Shown piece by piece: positions 1 through 7,256 of a stretch of DNA of 64,000 nt; the stretch's first letter is position 1, and each line of letters opens with the position of its first letter. The position numbers and the translations under genes are program-made. The stretch covers positions 124,001 to 188,000 of the forward strand of contig JAIPBH010000009.1 in NCBI GenBank assembly GCA_021739635.1. Reading direction: 5' to 3'. This stretch comes from Flavobacteriaceae bacterium (GTDB lineage Bacteria; Bacteroidota; Bacteroidia; Flavobacteriales; Flavobacteriaceae). Below the pieces are notes generated by a model. That model made no database searches, was not told the origin of the DNA, and saw nothing but the letters and a program-made list of their open reading frames with translations.

Positions 1-1
1 T

Positions 2-508
2 AATTTAATAGTAAAATTAAAGCCAGAAATCGCCATTTTAGATATAAGAATGCCTTATAAAACGGGTTTAGAAATAGCTGAAAGTTGCAAGAAAAACAAT
101 ATAAATACTAAGATTATATTAATAACATTTGATAAAGAGGAAGAATTATTTCATAAGGCGAAAGAATTTAATGTTTATGGCTATATTTTAAAAGAATTTG
201 CCATTGAAGAGATTGAAATTTGTATTAAAAATGTTTTAAAAGGGAAACCATATTTTAGCGAAGACTTAAAAGATTTTCTAGAAGCTGCTAAACCTAATTT
301 AGATATCATAGAAACGTTGACAAAAACAGAATTAAAAATTCTTTCTTTAATAGCAGAAAACAAAACAAGTCAAGAAATAGCAAGTCAATTATCTGTAGCT
401 ATTAAAACTATCCATAAACACAGAAGCCATATTATTGCCAAACTTGATTTAGACAATAAACCAACCTCACTCACTATTTGGGCAAATCTTCACCATGATT
501 TATTTTGA
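2..508 (+). CDS. LuxR/NarL-type response regulator, 5' end cut by the window
   Basis: The reading frame is open back to the first bases, so the protein starts before the window; 168 residues are visible. The receiver domain is recognisable from the phospho-acceptor Asp in AILDIRMP (codon 41-43), the switch Thr in LITFD and the Lys in GYILKE. A GerE/LuxR helix-turn-helix follows (LTKTELKILSLIAENKTSQE, then TIHKHRSHI). Proteins of this family are phosphorylated by a sensor kinase and bind DNA as dimers. The kinase partner is not in view, so the signal is unknown. The ATG at 50 is inside the receiver domain and is not the start. A hairpin terminator follows the stop directly. Confidence 0.9.
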   Translation, partial: NLIVKLKPEIAILDIRMPYKTGLEIAESCKKNNINTKIILITFDKEEELFHKAKEFNVYGYILKEFAIEEIEICIKNVLKGKPYFSEDLKDFLEAAKPNLDIIETLTKTELKILSLIAENKTSQEIASQLSVAIKTIHKHRSHIIAKLDLDNKPTSLTIWANLHHDLF

Positions 509-537
509 AAAATACGCATAAGTGCGTATTTTTTTTT
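508..537 (+). terminator. Rho-independent terminator of the response regulator
   Basis: An 8-bp stem AATACGCA/TGCGTATT (511-518 and 523-530) with a 4-nt loop, extended by A/T pairs, runs into eight T residues. It begins at the last base of the stop codon. Confidence 0.85.
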
Positions 538-597
538 ACGAAGTTTAGATATACCTTTACCGTGCTATTAATTAATTCTTAGGGAGAATTTACGAAG

Positions 598-626
598 ACT
601 CTGTGTTGTAATGACACAGAGTTTTC
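598..626 (+). terminator. Second hairpin, terminator-like, after the response regulator
   Basis: A perfect 9-bp stem ACTCTGTGT/ACACAGAGT (598-606, 614-622) with a 7-nt loop is followed by TTTT. It lies 61 bp beyond the first terminator. The 60 bp between them contain no usable open frame, so this is either a backup terminator or the end of a very short RNA. A 9-bp direct repeat TTTACGAAG (535-543 and 589-597) brackets that spacer. Confidence 0.55.
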
Positions 627-673
627 AATTAAAAGTTTAAAAATTTATTAAACCCCAAATAAACTCAATGGTA

Positions 674-775
674 ATGAATAATACTAGTAATAGTTTAGAT
701 AAATACTTTGTAATTAGCTTAGTTGTAATAGTTATTCTTGTTATTGCAATTAATATTATTGTTAATTTTTATTAG
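674..775 (+). CDS. possible 33-residue single-span membrane peptide
   Basis: An ATG-to-TAG frame encodes 33 residues: a short polar N-terminus (MNNTSNSLDKY) and then one uninterrupted hydrophobic stretch, FVISLVVIVILVIAI and onwards, long enough to cross the membrane once. The frame ends at 775 and a strong hairpin terminator follows 18 bp later, as expected at the end of a real transcription unit. No Shine-Dalgarno or clear TAnnTTTG promoter is visible, but neither is required in this phylum. The composition is AT-rich enough for such a frame to arise by chance, so this is a candidate only. No function can be given. Confidence 0.35.
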   Translation: MNNTSNSLDKYFVISLVVIVILVIAINIIVNFY

Positions 776-793
776 TTTTAATTAGTTATAAGG

Positions 794-831
794 AAAAAAA
801 AGGAGAGCTTTATATAAAGCTCTCCTTTTTT
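794..831. terminator. Bidirectional terminator between the small peptide ORF and sucB
   Basis: A nearly perfect inverted repeat with core GGAGAGCTTTA/TAAAGCTCTCC is flanked by A-tracts on one side and T-tracts on the other, so it works on both strands. It sits 20 bp downstream of the sucB stop on the minus strand. Confidence 0.85.
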
Positions 832-850
832 ATTGCAAGAAATTTTATTA

Positions 851-2065
851 TCATAATTCTAAAGCTTTTTTAATGTCATTACCCATTAACAACTCAACAG
901 GGTTTTCTAAAGCTTCTTTAACCGCTACTAAAAATCCAACACTTTCTTTACCATCAATAATTCTATGATCATAAGATAAGGCAACATACATTATTGGACG
1001 GATTTCAACTTTACCATGAATAGCAACAGGACGATCAACAATATTATGCATTCCTAAAATGCCACTTTGTGGTGGATTGATAATTGGTGTTGATAACATA
1101 CTTCCAAAAACGCCTCCATTGGAAATGGTAAAAGTTCCTCCTGTCATTTCATCAACCGTTATTTGACCATCACGAGCACGAAGCGCTAGTCTTTTTACTT
1201 CGGCTTCTACGCCTCTAAAAGTCATGTTTTCTACGTTTCTCATAACTGGAACCATCAAGCCTTTTGGGCCAGAAACAGCAATGCTAATATCACAAAAATC
1301 ATAGGTAATCATTTCTTTTTCATCGATCATTGAATTCACAGCTGGATACATTTTTAATGCTCTTACAACTGCTAATGAGAAGAAACTCATAAAGCCTAAA
1401 CCTACATTGTGTTTGTTCTTAAAAGTGTCTTTATACTCATTTCTCAAAGTGTAAATGGCAGACATATCAACCTCATTAAAGGTAGTTAACATGGCTGTAG
1501 TATTTTTAGCTTCTACCAAACGTTCTGCTACTTTACGACGCAACATTGATAATTTAGTTCTTGAAGTTCCTCTGTTTCCTCCTGTTGGTGTTCCCATTGA
1601 AGGTGTAGCATTTATAGCATCTTCTTTAGTAACTCTTCCGTCTTTACCAGTTCCTTTAACTTCTGAAGAAGGGATTCCTTTTTCAGCTAAAATCTTTTTA
1701 GCAGCAGGACTTGCGCTTCCTGTTGCGTACGTTTTAGACTCAGTTTCTGCTTGAACTGGTTTTGGAGTTTCAATTTTTGATACTTCTTGTTTCTTTTCTT
1801 CCTTTGGAGAATCTCCTTCTGGTTTTTCAGCACTAGTGTCAATTAAACAAACAATAGCTCCAACAGCAACTGCATCTCCTTCTTCAGCTTTTAATGTAAT
1901 GATTCCACTTGCTTCTGCAGGAAGTTCCAGAGTTGCCTTATCACTATCTACCTCAGCAATTGCTTGGTCTTTTTCTACATAATCACCATCTTGTACTAAC
2001 CAAGTAGCAATTTCTACCTCTTTTATAGATTCCCCTGGCGATGGGACTTTCATTTCTAAAATCAT
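851..2065 (-). CDS. sucB: dihydrolipoyllysine-residue succinyltransferase, E2 of 2-oxoglutarate dehydrogenase
   Basis: E2 core enzyme of the TCA-cycle 2-oxoglutarate dehydrogenase complex, moving the succinyl group from lipoamide to CoA. The 404 residues show one N-terminal lipoyl domain with the attachment lysine in [10 protein letters not shown] (K43), a Pro/Glu-rich linker, a peripheral subunit-binding domain ([14 protein letters not shown]) and a C-terminal acyltransferase domain ending in the catalytic [10 protein letters not shown] motif. The gene lies 43 bp downstream of sucA and is very probably cotranscribed with it. A second ATG four codons in (MKVPSPGE) is an alternative start. E3 (lpd) is not in this window. 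Confidence 0.95.
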   Translation of the reverse strand: MILEMKVPSPGESIKEVEIATWLVQDGDYVEKDQAIAEVDSDKATLELPAEASGIITLKAEEGDAVAVGAIVCLIDTSAEKPEGDSPKEEKKQEVSKIETPKPVQAETESKTYATGSASPAAKKILAEKGIPSSEVKGTGKDGRVTKEDAINATPSMGTPTGGNRGTSRTKLSMLRRKVAERLVEAKNTTAMLTTFNEVDMSAIYTLRNEYKDTFKNKHNVGLGFMSFFSLAVVRALKMYPAVNSMIDEKEMITYDFCDISIAVSGPKGLMVPVMRNVENMTFRGVEAEVKRLALRARDGQITVDEMTGGTFTISNGGVFGSMLSTPIINPPQSGILGMHNIVDRPVAIHGKVEIRPIMYVALSYDHRIIDGKESVGFLVAVKEALENPVELLMGNDIKKALEL

Positions 2066-2108
2066 TCTTTAAATTTTAATTTTTCGTAGTTCAATCCTAT
2101 TTATATTT

Positions 2109-4850
2109 TTAAAGTATTTCAAAAACAGTATCAATCACTCGCTGCTGTCTTCTTTTGTCTCTGGTACCAGAGCCTGGTGCAGGCACAGAATTGTATGGCC
2201 TTGATATGACATTTAATTTAACTAAATTCATTCGTTGAGCCATAAAAGACCATGCACCCATATTTTTTGGTTCTTCTTGAGCCCAAACATATTCCTTAAC
2301 ATTTGGATAGCGATTTATTACTTCTTGAATTTTATCTAAATGTAATGGAAATAATTGTTCTATTCTTACTAGCGCAACATCTTCTCTGTTCAATTTTTCG
2401 CGTTCAGCTAATAAATCATAATAGAATTTTCCTGTGCAGAAAACTAATCGTTTTACTTGTTCTGGATTTATTGTATCATCAATAACTTCTTTGAATTGCT
2501 CATTTACCAATTCATTTAATGATGATACCGCTTTAGGATGGCGTAATAAACTTTTTGGTGTGAATACAATTAATGGCTTTCTAAAATCACGTTTCATTTG
2601 TCGGCGTAATAAATGAAAGATATTTGCTGGTGTAGTACAATCAGCAACAGTCATATTATCATCACCACACAATTGTAAGTAACGTTCCATTCTAGCTGAA
2701 GAATGTTCTGAACCTTGTCCTTCATAACCATGAGGTAATAAAACAACAATTCCATTTTGTGATTTCCATTTATCTTCAGCTGCTGACAAATATTGATCAA
2801 AAATAATTTGAGCACCATTACTAAAATCACCAAATTGTGCTTCCCATAGTGTCAAAGTATTTGGATTTGCCATAGCATAACCGTAATCAAAACCAAGTAC
2901 CGCATATTCTGACAACAAGGAGTTATAAATATACATTTCTCCTTTGTTAGCTGGGTTGGTGTTTAATAAATTTATTCGTTCTTCAGATATTTCATCTCTT
3001 AATATGGCATGGCGATGACTAAATGTTCCACGTTCAACGTCTTGACCAGACATACGTACATTAAACCCTTCTTCTAACAAACTACCATAGGCTAATGTTT
3101 CAGCCATTCCCCAATCTAATGAATCACTTTCAAATACCATAGAAGCTCTACCGTCTAGTATTTTTTCAGCTTTTCTTAAAAACTTAACACCTTCTGGAAC
3201 TGTAGAAACTACCTTAGCAATATTTTCAAGTTTATCTTTTGGATAGCTTGTATCAACTGTTTCAAGCATTTCTTCAATGCCTTTTCGTTGAAAACCTGTC
3301 CAACGCTCTTCCATAAATTCTCTTACAATTGAATTATGCTCCTCTTTTGATTTGGCATATTCTCTCTCAAGCATATCTTTAAACTCTTCAACAATTGAAT
3401 TGGTATAAGCTTTATCAACGGTATTCTCTGAAATTAATTTATCTGAGTAAATATCAAAAGGGTTTGGATGTTTTGCTATTTCTTTATAAAGTTTTGGTTG
3501 TGTAAAACGAGGTTCATCACCTTCATTATGACCATACTTTCTGTAACCCAATAAATCTATATAAACATCACGTTTATAACGCATTCTATAATCCAAAGCT
3601 AATTCAACAGCATGAACAACGGCTTCTGCATCATCAGCATTTACGTGTAATACTGGTGATAAAGTAACCTTTGCTACATCTGTACAATAGGTGCTTGAAC
3701 GCGCATCTAGATAATTAGTTGTGAATCCAATTTGATTGTTAACTACAATATGAATGGTTCCGCCTGTTTTATAGCCTTTTAACTGGCTCATTTGAGCAAC
3801 TTCATAAACAATACCTTGCCCAGCAATAGCAGCGTCACCATGTACAACAATTGGTAATATTTTTGAATCATCACCATCATAATCATTATCAATTTTGGCA
3901 CGTGTAATACCTTCAGCAACTGAGGCTACAGTTTCAAGGTGTGAAGGATTAGGCACCAAATTCATTCTGATGGTTTTTCCGTTTTGATAGGTTTTTTCAA
4001 GGGTTAAGCCTAAGTGATATTTTACATCACCATCAATATCTTCATCTTCAAAATCTTTACCATCAAACTCACTAAAAAGTTCTTTAATTGGTTTTCTAAA
4101 AATATTTACAAGTGTATTTAAACGTCCACGATGCGCCATGCCTAATACACATTCTTTTACATCATATAATTCTGCAGCATTAATAAGTGCAACACTTATA
4201 GCCGGAATTAAACTTTCTCCACCTTCAAGGGAAAATCGTTTTTGTCCAACATATTTTGTTTGCAAAAAGTTTTCAAAAGTTACTGCTTGATTTAATTTAG
4301 AAAGAATATATTTTTTGGCACTTTCTGAATAACTTGGGTGATTATCATTAACATTAAGCTTGTTTTGAAACCACTTTATTACATCAGGATTTCTAATATA
4401 CATATACTCAACACCAATTGAGCTGCAATAAATTCTATTTAAGTGAACTAAAATTTCGCGTAATGTTTGTGCTCCAATACCCAAAACCTCTCCTGCATTA
4501 AAAACGGTATCTAAATCATTTTCAGATAGCCCAAAATTTTCAATATCTAATGTTGGTTCATAGGTTCTTCTGGTTCTTACTGGATTAGTTCTTGTAAATA
4601 AATGACCTCTCGTTCTGTAGCCATCAATAAGTCTTATAACTTGAAATTCTTTTTGAACATATTCAGGAATTTGTGTAGAAACACCTTCGACTATTTCTCC
4701 ATTAAGTCCGTAATTTTCAGAACCAAAATCATATCCCTGAAAAAATGCGCGCCAACTTGGTTCAACAGAATCTGGGTTTTGTAAATATTGATCATAAAGC
4801 TCAGCAAAATAAGATGTGTGAGCTGCGTTAAGAAAGGAATATTTATCCAT
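2109..4850 (-). CDS. sucA: 2-oxoglutarate dehydrogenase E1 component
   Basis: Thiamine-diphosphate enzyme that decarboxylates 2-oxoglutarate and passes the succinyl group to SucB. The 913-residue length fits bacterial OdhA/SucA. The N-terminus (MDKYSFLNAAHTSYFAELYD) matches the family's complex-binding segment. HGDAAIAGQG and NNQIGFTT lie in the cofactor region, and the C-terminal transketolase-like part carries the MERYLQLCGDDNM region. It is the first gene of a sucA-sucB operon, with a TATTTTTG promoter element 41 bp upstream (minus strand). It is divergent from the cytochrome gene at 5058. Confidence 0.96.
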   Translation of the reverse strand: MDKYSFLNAAHTSYFAELYDQYLQNPDSVEPSWRAFFQGYDFGSENYGLNGEIVEGVSTQIPEYVQKEFQVIRLIDGYRTRGHLFTRTNPVRTRRTYEPTLDIENFGLSENDLDTVFNAGEVLGIGAQTLREILVHLNRIYCSSIGVEYMYIRNPDVIKWFQNKLNVNDNHPSYSESAKKYILSKLNQAVTFENFLQTKYVGQKRFSLEGGESLIPAISVALINAAELYDVKECVLGMAHRGRLNTLVNIFRKPIKELFSEFDGKDFEDEDIDGDVKYHLGLTLEKTYQNGKTIRMNLVPNPSHLETVASVAEGITRAKIDNDYDGDDSKILPIVVHGDAAIAGQGIVYEVAQMSQLKGYKTGGTIHIVVNNQIGFTTNYLDARSSTYCTDVAKVTLSPVLHVNADDAEAVVHAVELALDYRMRYKRDVYIDLLGYRKYGHNEGDEPRFTQPKLYKEIAKHPNPFDIYSDKLISENTVDKAYTNSIVEEFKDMLEREYAKSKEEHNSIVREFMEERWTGFQRKGIEEMLETVDTSYPKDKLENIAKVVSTVPEGVKFLRKAEKILDGRASMVFESDSLDWGMAETLAYGSLLEEGFNVRMSGQDVERGTFSHRHAILRDEISEERINLLNTNPANKGEMYIYNSLLSEYAVLGFDYGYAMANPNTLTLWEAQFGDFSNGAQIIFDQYLSAAEDKWKSQNGIVVLLPHGYEGQGSEHSSARMERYLQLCGDDNMTVADCTTPANIFHLLRRQMKRDFRKPLIVFTPKSLLRHPKAVSSLNELVNEQFKEVIDDTINPEQVKRLVFCTGKFYYDLLAEREKLNREDVALVRIEQLFPLHLDKIQEVINRYPNVKEYVWAQEEPKNMGAWSFMAQRMNLVKLNVISRPYNSVPAPGSGTRDKRRQQRVIDTVFEIL

Positions 4851-4891
4851 TATAGTTTGTCAGACAATCTTTTATTTAAAGAAAATTTTTC

Positions 4892-4899
4892 CAAAAATA
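4892..4899 (-). promoter_or_regulatory. -7 promoter element of sucAB
   Basis: The minus strand reads TATTTTTG, a full match to the Bacteroidota TAnnTTTG element, 41 bp before the sucA ATG. No TTTG was found at the usual 19-bp spacing upstream, so the -33 part is weak. Confidence 0.45.
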
Positions 4900-5025
4900 C
4901 AACTTTTAACAAAACTAGATATTGTTTTACAATTTTTATAACAAACATTTTTTACTCAATATCAAAATAATAAAAACTCCTTGTCTGGCTTCGTAAATCA
5001 AATATTTCACTAAATATTTTTTTCT

Positions 5026-5033
5026 TAATTTTG
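5026..5033 (+). promoter_or_regulatory. -7 promoter element of the first cytochrome c lipoprotein gene
   Basis: TAATTTTG matches TAnnTTTG exactly, 24 bp before the ATG at 5058. It is identical to the element in front of the paralogous gene at 6153. The FNR-like palindrome seen there is absent here; only an ATCAA half-site (4997-5001) is recognisable. Confidence 0.45.
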
Positions 5034-5057
5034 CTTTTTTAAAAAAATTAAAAAGGC

Positions 5058-5558
5058 ATGTTTAAATTATATTTTTTAATCTTATCTGTTCTCATTTTAA
5101 CTTTCTCTAGTTGTGGAAAAGCAGAGGCTGAAAAAAAACCAGGTTTTTCTTATGAAAATATGCCATCTTCAAACAATAAAATTTCTATTGAAGCAAAAGT
5201 TTTAGCATCTGAAAAAATTGATTTAACTAATAAAGGTATTGGGCCCATTTCAAATATAGAATTACCCAAAGAAATTGATTTTACTTTAGCTAAACATGGT
5301 GAAGCCATTTTTAAAAAAATGTGTACTGCCTGCCACAGACCAGATAAAAAATTTATTGGCCCTGCAGCAAAAGGCATAATAAATACCAGAACACCTGAAT
5401 GGATTATGAATATGATTTTAAATCCGGAAGAAATGTTAAGAAAAGACCCATTAGCAAAAGAATTGCTTGTAGAATTTAATTATGCTCCTATGATTAAACA
5501 AAACATCACTCAAGAGGATGCTAGAGCTATTTTAGAATATTATAGAACGCTTAACTAA
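5058..5558 (+). CDS. mono-heme c-type cytochrome lipoprotein
   Basis: Small envelope electron-transfer protein of 166 residues. A signal peptide ends in the lipobox FSSC (Cys19), so it should be lipid-anchored. One heme-binding CTACH motif (C89, C92, H93) and a downstream Met in YAPM (M145), the likely second axial ligand, define a class I cytochrome c. It is a paralogue of the protein at 6153-6656: both share TNKGIGPI, KKMCTACHRP and NMILNPEEML. The neighbouring nos genes suggest it donates electrons to N2O reductase or a related terminal reductase; that role is inferred. It is monocistronic and convergent with the Rrf2 gene. Confidence 0.9.
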   Translation: MFKLYFLILSVLILTFSSCGKAEAEKKPGFSYENMPSSNNKISIEAKVLASEKIDLTNKGIGPISNIELPKEIDFTLAKHGEAIFKKMCTACHRPDKKFIGPAAKGIINTRTPEWIMNMILNPEEMLRKDPLAKELLVEFNYAPMIKQNITQEDARAILEYYRTLN

Positions 5559-5604
5559 TTTGTTAAGATTTTAATACAATCTAAAAATTTAACTTAACTC
5601 ATGC

Positions 5605-6036
5605 CTAAAGCGGTAAGCTAGATTTTCCGTTTTTTACATCTAAAGCCAGTTCATTAATAGTCTTTTGTTTTAAGTTTTTCATCAAAATATTTCTTGAATT
5701 ACTGGTTAAGTAATGTATTGGGCAGGGATTGTTTTTATCGCACTTTTCTAAACTTAACAAGCAGGCGTTTAAATTTCTTTCACCTTCAATAACTGCAACA
5801 ATATCTAAAACACTTCTGTTTTTATCTATATCACTTAAAAAAAAACCTCCTTTTGGGCCTCTTGTAGAGGAAATTAATTTTTGCTTAGCCAATTCTTGTA
5901 ATAATTTGGCAATATAGGCTTGAGGAACATTAATAGGTTCTGAAATATCTTTAACCATAATTTTTTTTTCTTCACTAGAGTTTATTGCTAAAAACAAAAC
6001 GGCTTTTATGGTGTATTTTGATGAATTTGAAATCAT
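5605..6036 (-). CDS. Rrf2-family transcriptional regulator, NsrR/IscR-like
   Basis: Winged-helix regulator of 143 residues with the Rrf2 N-terminus (MISNSSKYTIKAVLFLA) and the recognition region VPQAYIAKLLQELAK followed by STRGPKGGF. Three cysteines (C92, C99, C105) lie where NsrR and IscR bind an Fe-S cluster, with spacing CX6CX5C. NsrR-type members sense nitric oxide. Its position between two cytochrome genes and upstream of nos and ric makes an NO- or redox-responsive role likely, but the ligand is inferred. A palindrome AAGAC-N6-GTCTT directly upstream of its own promoter (6070-6085) is a candidate autoregulatory site. Confidence 0.85.
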   Translation of the reverse strand: MISNSSKYTIKAVLFLAINSSEEKKIMVKDISEPINVPQAYIAKLLQELAKQKLISSTRGPKGGFFLSDIDKNRSVLDIVAVIEGERNLNACLLSLEKCDKNNPCPIHYLTSNSRNILMKNLKQKTINELALDVKNGKSSLPL

Positions 6037-6069
6037 TTTATAACTTATTTTATTTTATTCAAATTAAAA

Positions 6070-6085
6070 AAGACTTTTTTGTCTT
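6070..6085. promoter_or_regulatory. candidate Rrf2 operator
   Basis: Inverted repeat AAGAC-N6-GTCTT in the divergent region between the Rrf2 gene and the nos operon. On the minus strand it abuts a TTAATTTG sequence (6067-6060), so a bound protein would cover the regulator's own promoter; on the plus strand it lies just upstream of the FNR-like box. Assignment to the adjacent regulator is inferred. Confidence 0.4.
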
Positions 6086-6107
6086 AAATATGATTTATAT
6101 CATATTT
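6086..6107. promoter_or_regulatory. FNR/CRP-type palindrome upstream of the nos operon
   Basis: A perfect 9-bp inverted repeat AAATATGAT-TTAT-ATCATATTT. The core TGAT-N4-ATCA matches the FNR-family pattern TTGAT-N4-ATCAA. Its centre lies about 40 bp upstream of the start predicted from the TAATTTTG element at 6126-6133, the usual place for an activator replacing the -33 contact. No FNR/CRP gene is present in the window. Confidence 0.55.
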
Positions 6108-6125
6108 ATTAAGTTGGCAAGATAT

Positions 6126-6133
6126 TAATTTTG
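6126..6133 (+). promoter_or_regulatory. -7 promoter element of the nos operon
   Basis: TAATTTTG matches TAnnTTTG and ends 19 bp before the ATG at 6153. No TTTG is found at the -33 spacing, in keeping with activation from the palindrome at 6086-6107. Confidence 0.5.
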
Positions 6134-6152
6134 ACCCATAAAATTATAAAAC

Positions 6153-6656
6153 ATGAAATCAATAGTTATCATTTTAAGTGTTTTACTATCCATTAGCCTT
6201 ATGAGTTGTGGAAGTAAAGAAGAAAAAAAGAAAGAAGGTTTTTCGTATGAACAAAAATCTAAACCAGAAAGTACTGCTCCAGCAAAACTCAAAACTGTTT
6301 TGCCTTCAGAAAGAGTAGATTTAACCAATAAAGGTATTGGGCCTATTACTTCAATAGAAATAAATACTGAAGTAAGTCAAGAAATGGCCTTAAAAGGCGA
6401 AGACATTTATAAAAAAATGTGTACCGCTTGCCATAGACCTACCAAGAAATTTATTGGTCCAGCACCTCTTAATATTTTAGAGAGAAGAACTCCAGAATGG
6501 GTTATGAATATGATTTTAAATCCGGAAGAAATGTTGCAAAAAGACCCATTAGCAAAAGATTTATTAGCAGAATTTAACGGTGCTCCAATGGCCAATCAAA
6601 ATCTAACCCAAGAAGAAGCTAGGGCAGTATTGGAATACTTTAGAACCTTAAAATAA
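6153..6656 (+). CDS. mono-heme c-type cytochrome lipoprotein, first gene of the nos operon
   Basis: 167-residue envelope cytochrome. The signal peptide ends at the lipobox LMSC (Cys19); the heme site is CTACH (C90, C93, H94), and GAPM supplies a probable axial Met (M146). It lies 7 bp from the FAS1 gene and is followed by nosZ, so it probably delivers electrons to N2O reductase from the quinol pool side; this is inferred from position. It is the paralogue of the gene at 5058-5558 with the same domain plan. The two copies flank the Rrf2 regulator, which suggests duplication and separate regulation. Confidence 0.9.
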   Translation: MKSIVIILSVLLSISLMSCGSKEEKKKEGFSYEQKSKPESTAPAKLKTVLPSERVDLTNKGIGPITSIEINTEVSQEMALKGEDIYKKMCTACHRPTKKFIGPAPLNILERRTPEWVMNMILNPEEMLQKDPLAKDLLAEFNGAPMANQNLTQEEARAVLEYFRTLK

Positions 6657-6663
6657 CAAGCAT

Positions 6664-7236
6664 ATGAAAACCAAACAAACCATCGTATTATGTGTTTTGC
6701 TTGCTTTAAGTTTTTATCAATGTAAAGACAACAAAAAACTTCAAACAAAAGACGCTCCACTAACAACCGTAAGTACTAAATCTAATGAAAAACAAGGGCA
6801 AGCCTTCATTAAAAACGACGAAAGTAAACCAACTGTTTTAGGTATAGCCATCGGCTCTAAAGACCACACCACATTGGTAGCTGCGGTACAAGCAGCCGAA
6901 CTGGAAAACGCTTTAGTTAATGCAGGGCCATTAATGGTGTTTGCCCCAACAAACGAAGCCTTTGCAGCTCTACCAGAAGGAACCGTTGAAAACTTGTTAA
7001 AGCCAGAAAATAAAGCCAAGCTTGCTTTAATTTTAAAACACCACGTAACGCCCGGAAATTATTCAAAAGACTTTTTAAAAAAATTTAAACACTTAGGTCA
7101 AGCCAGTAACGAGAATGTTAGTGTTGAAGTTAAGGGCGATGACGTGTATATAGGAGGCGCAAAAATTATTGCAAGTTTTCCAGCAGGAAATGGGATTGTT
7201 CACGTAGTAGATAAGGTGATATTACCAAAAAATTAA
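6664..7236 (+). CDS. FAS1 (fasciclin) domain lipoprotein
   Basis: 190-residue predicted lipoprotein, lipobox FYQC (Cys20), with one fasciclin domain across roughly residues 57-190. The diagnostic segments are PLMVFAPTNEAFAALP, LKHHVTPG and GIVHVVDKVILP at the C-terminus. FAS1 domains mediate adhesion or protein contacts and have no known catalytic role. Its place between a cytochrome and nosZ, with gaps of 7 and 20 bp, implies coexpression with N2O reductase. It may act as a docking or maturation protein, but no function can be read from the sequence. Confidence 0.88.
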   Translation: MKTKQTIVLCVLLALSFYQCKDNKKLQTKDAPLTTVSTKSNEKQGQAFIKNDESKPTVLGIAIGSKDHTTLVAAVQAAELENALVNAGPLMVFAPTNEAFAALPEGTVENLLKPENKAKLALILKHHVTPGNYSKDFLKKFKHLGQASNENVSVEVKGDDVYIGGAKIIASFPAGNGIVHVVDKVILPKN

Positions 7237-7256
7237 AAAACTAAAAACTAAATATA

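Noticed and set aside
4980-5005. Full FNR box upstream of the first cytochrome gene
   Set aside because: Only the ATCAA half fits; the other half (GCTTC) does not.
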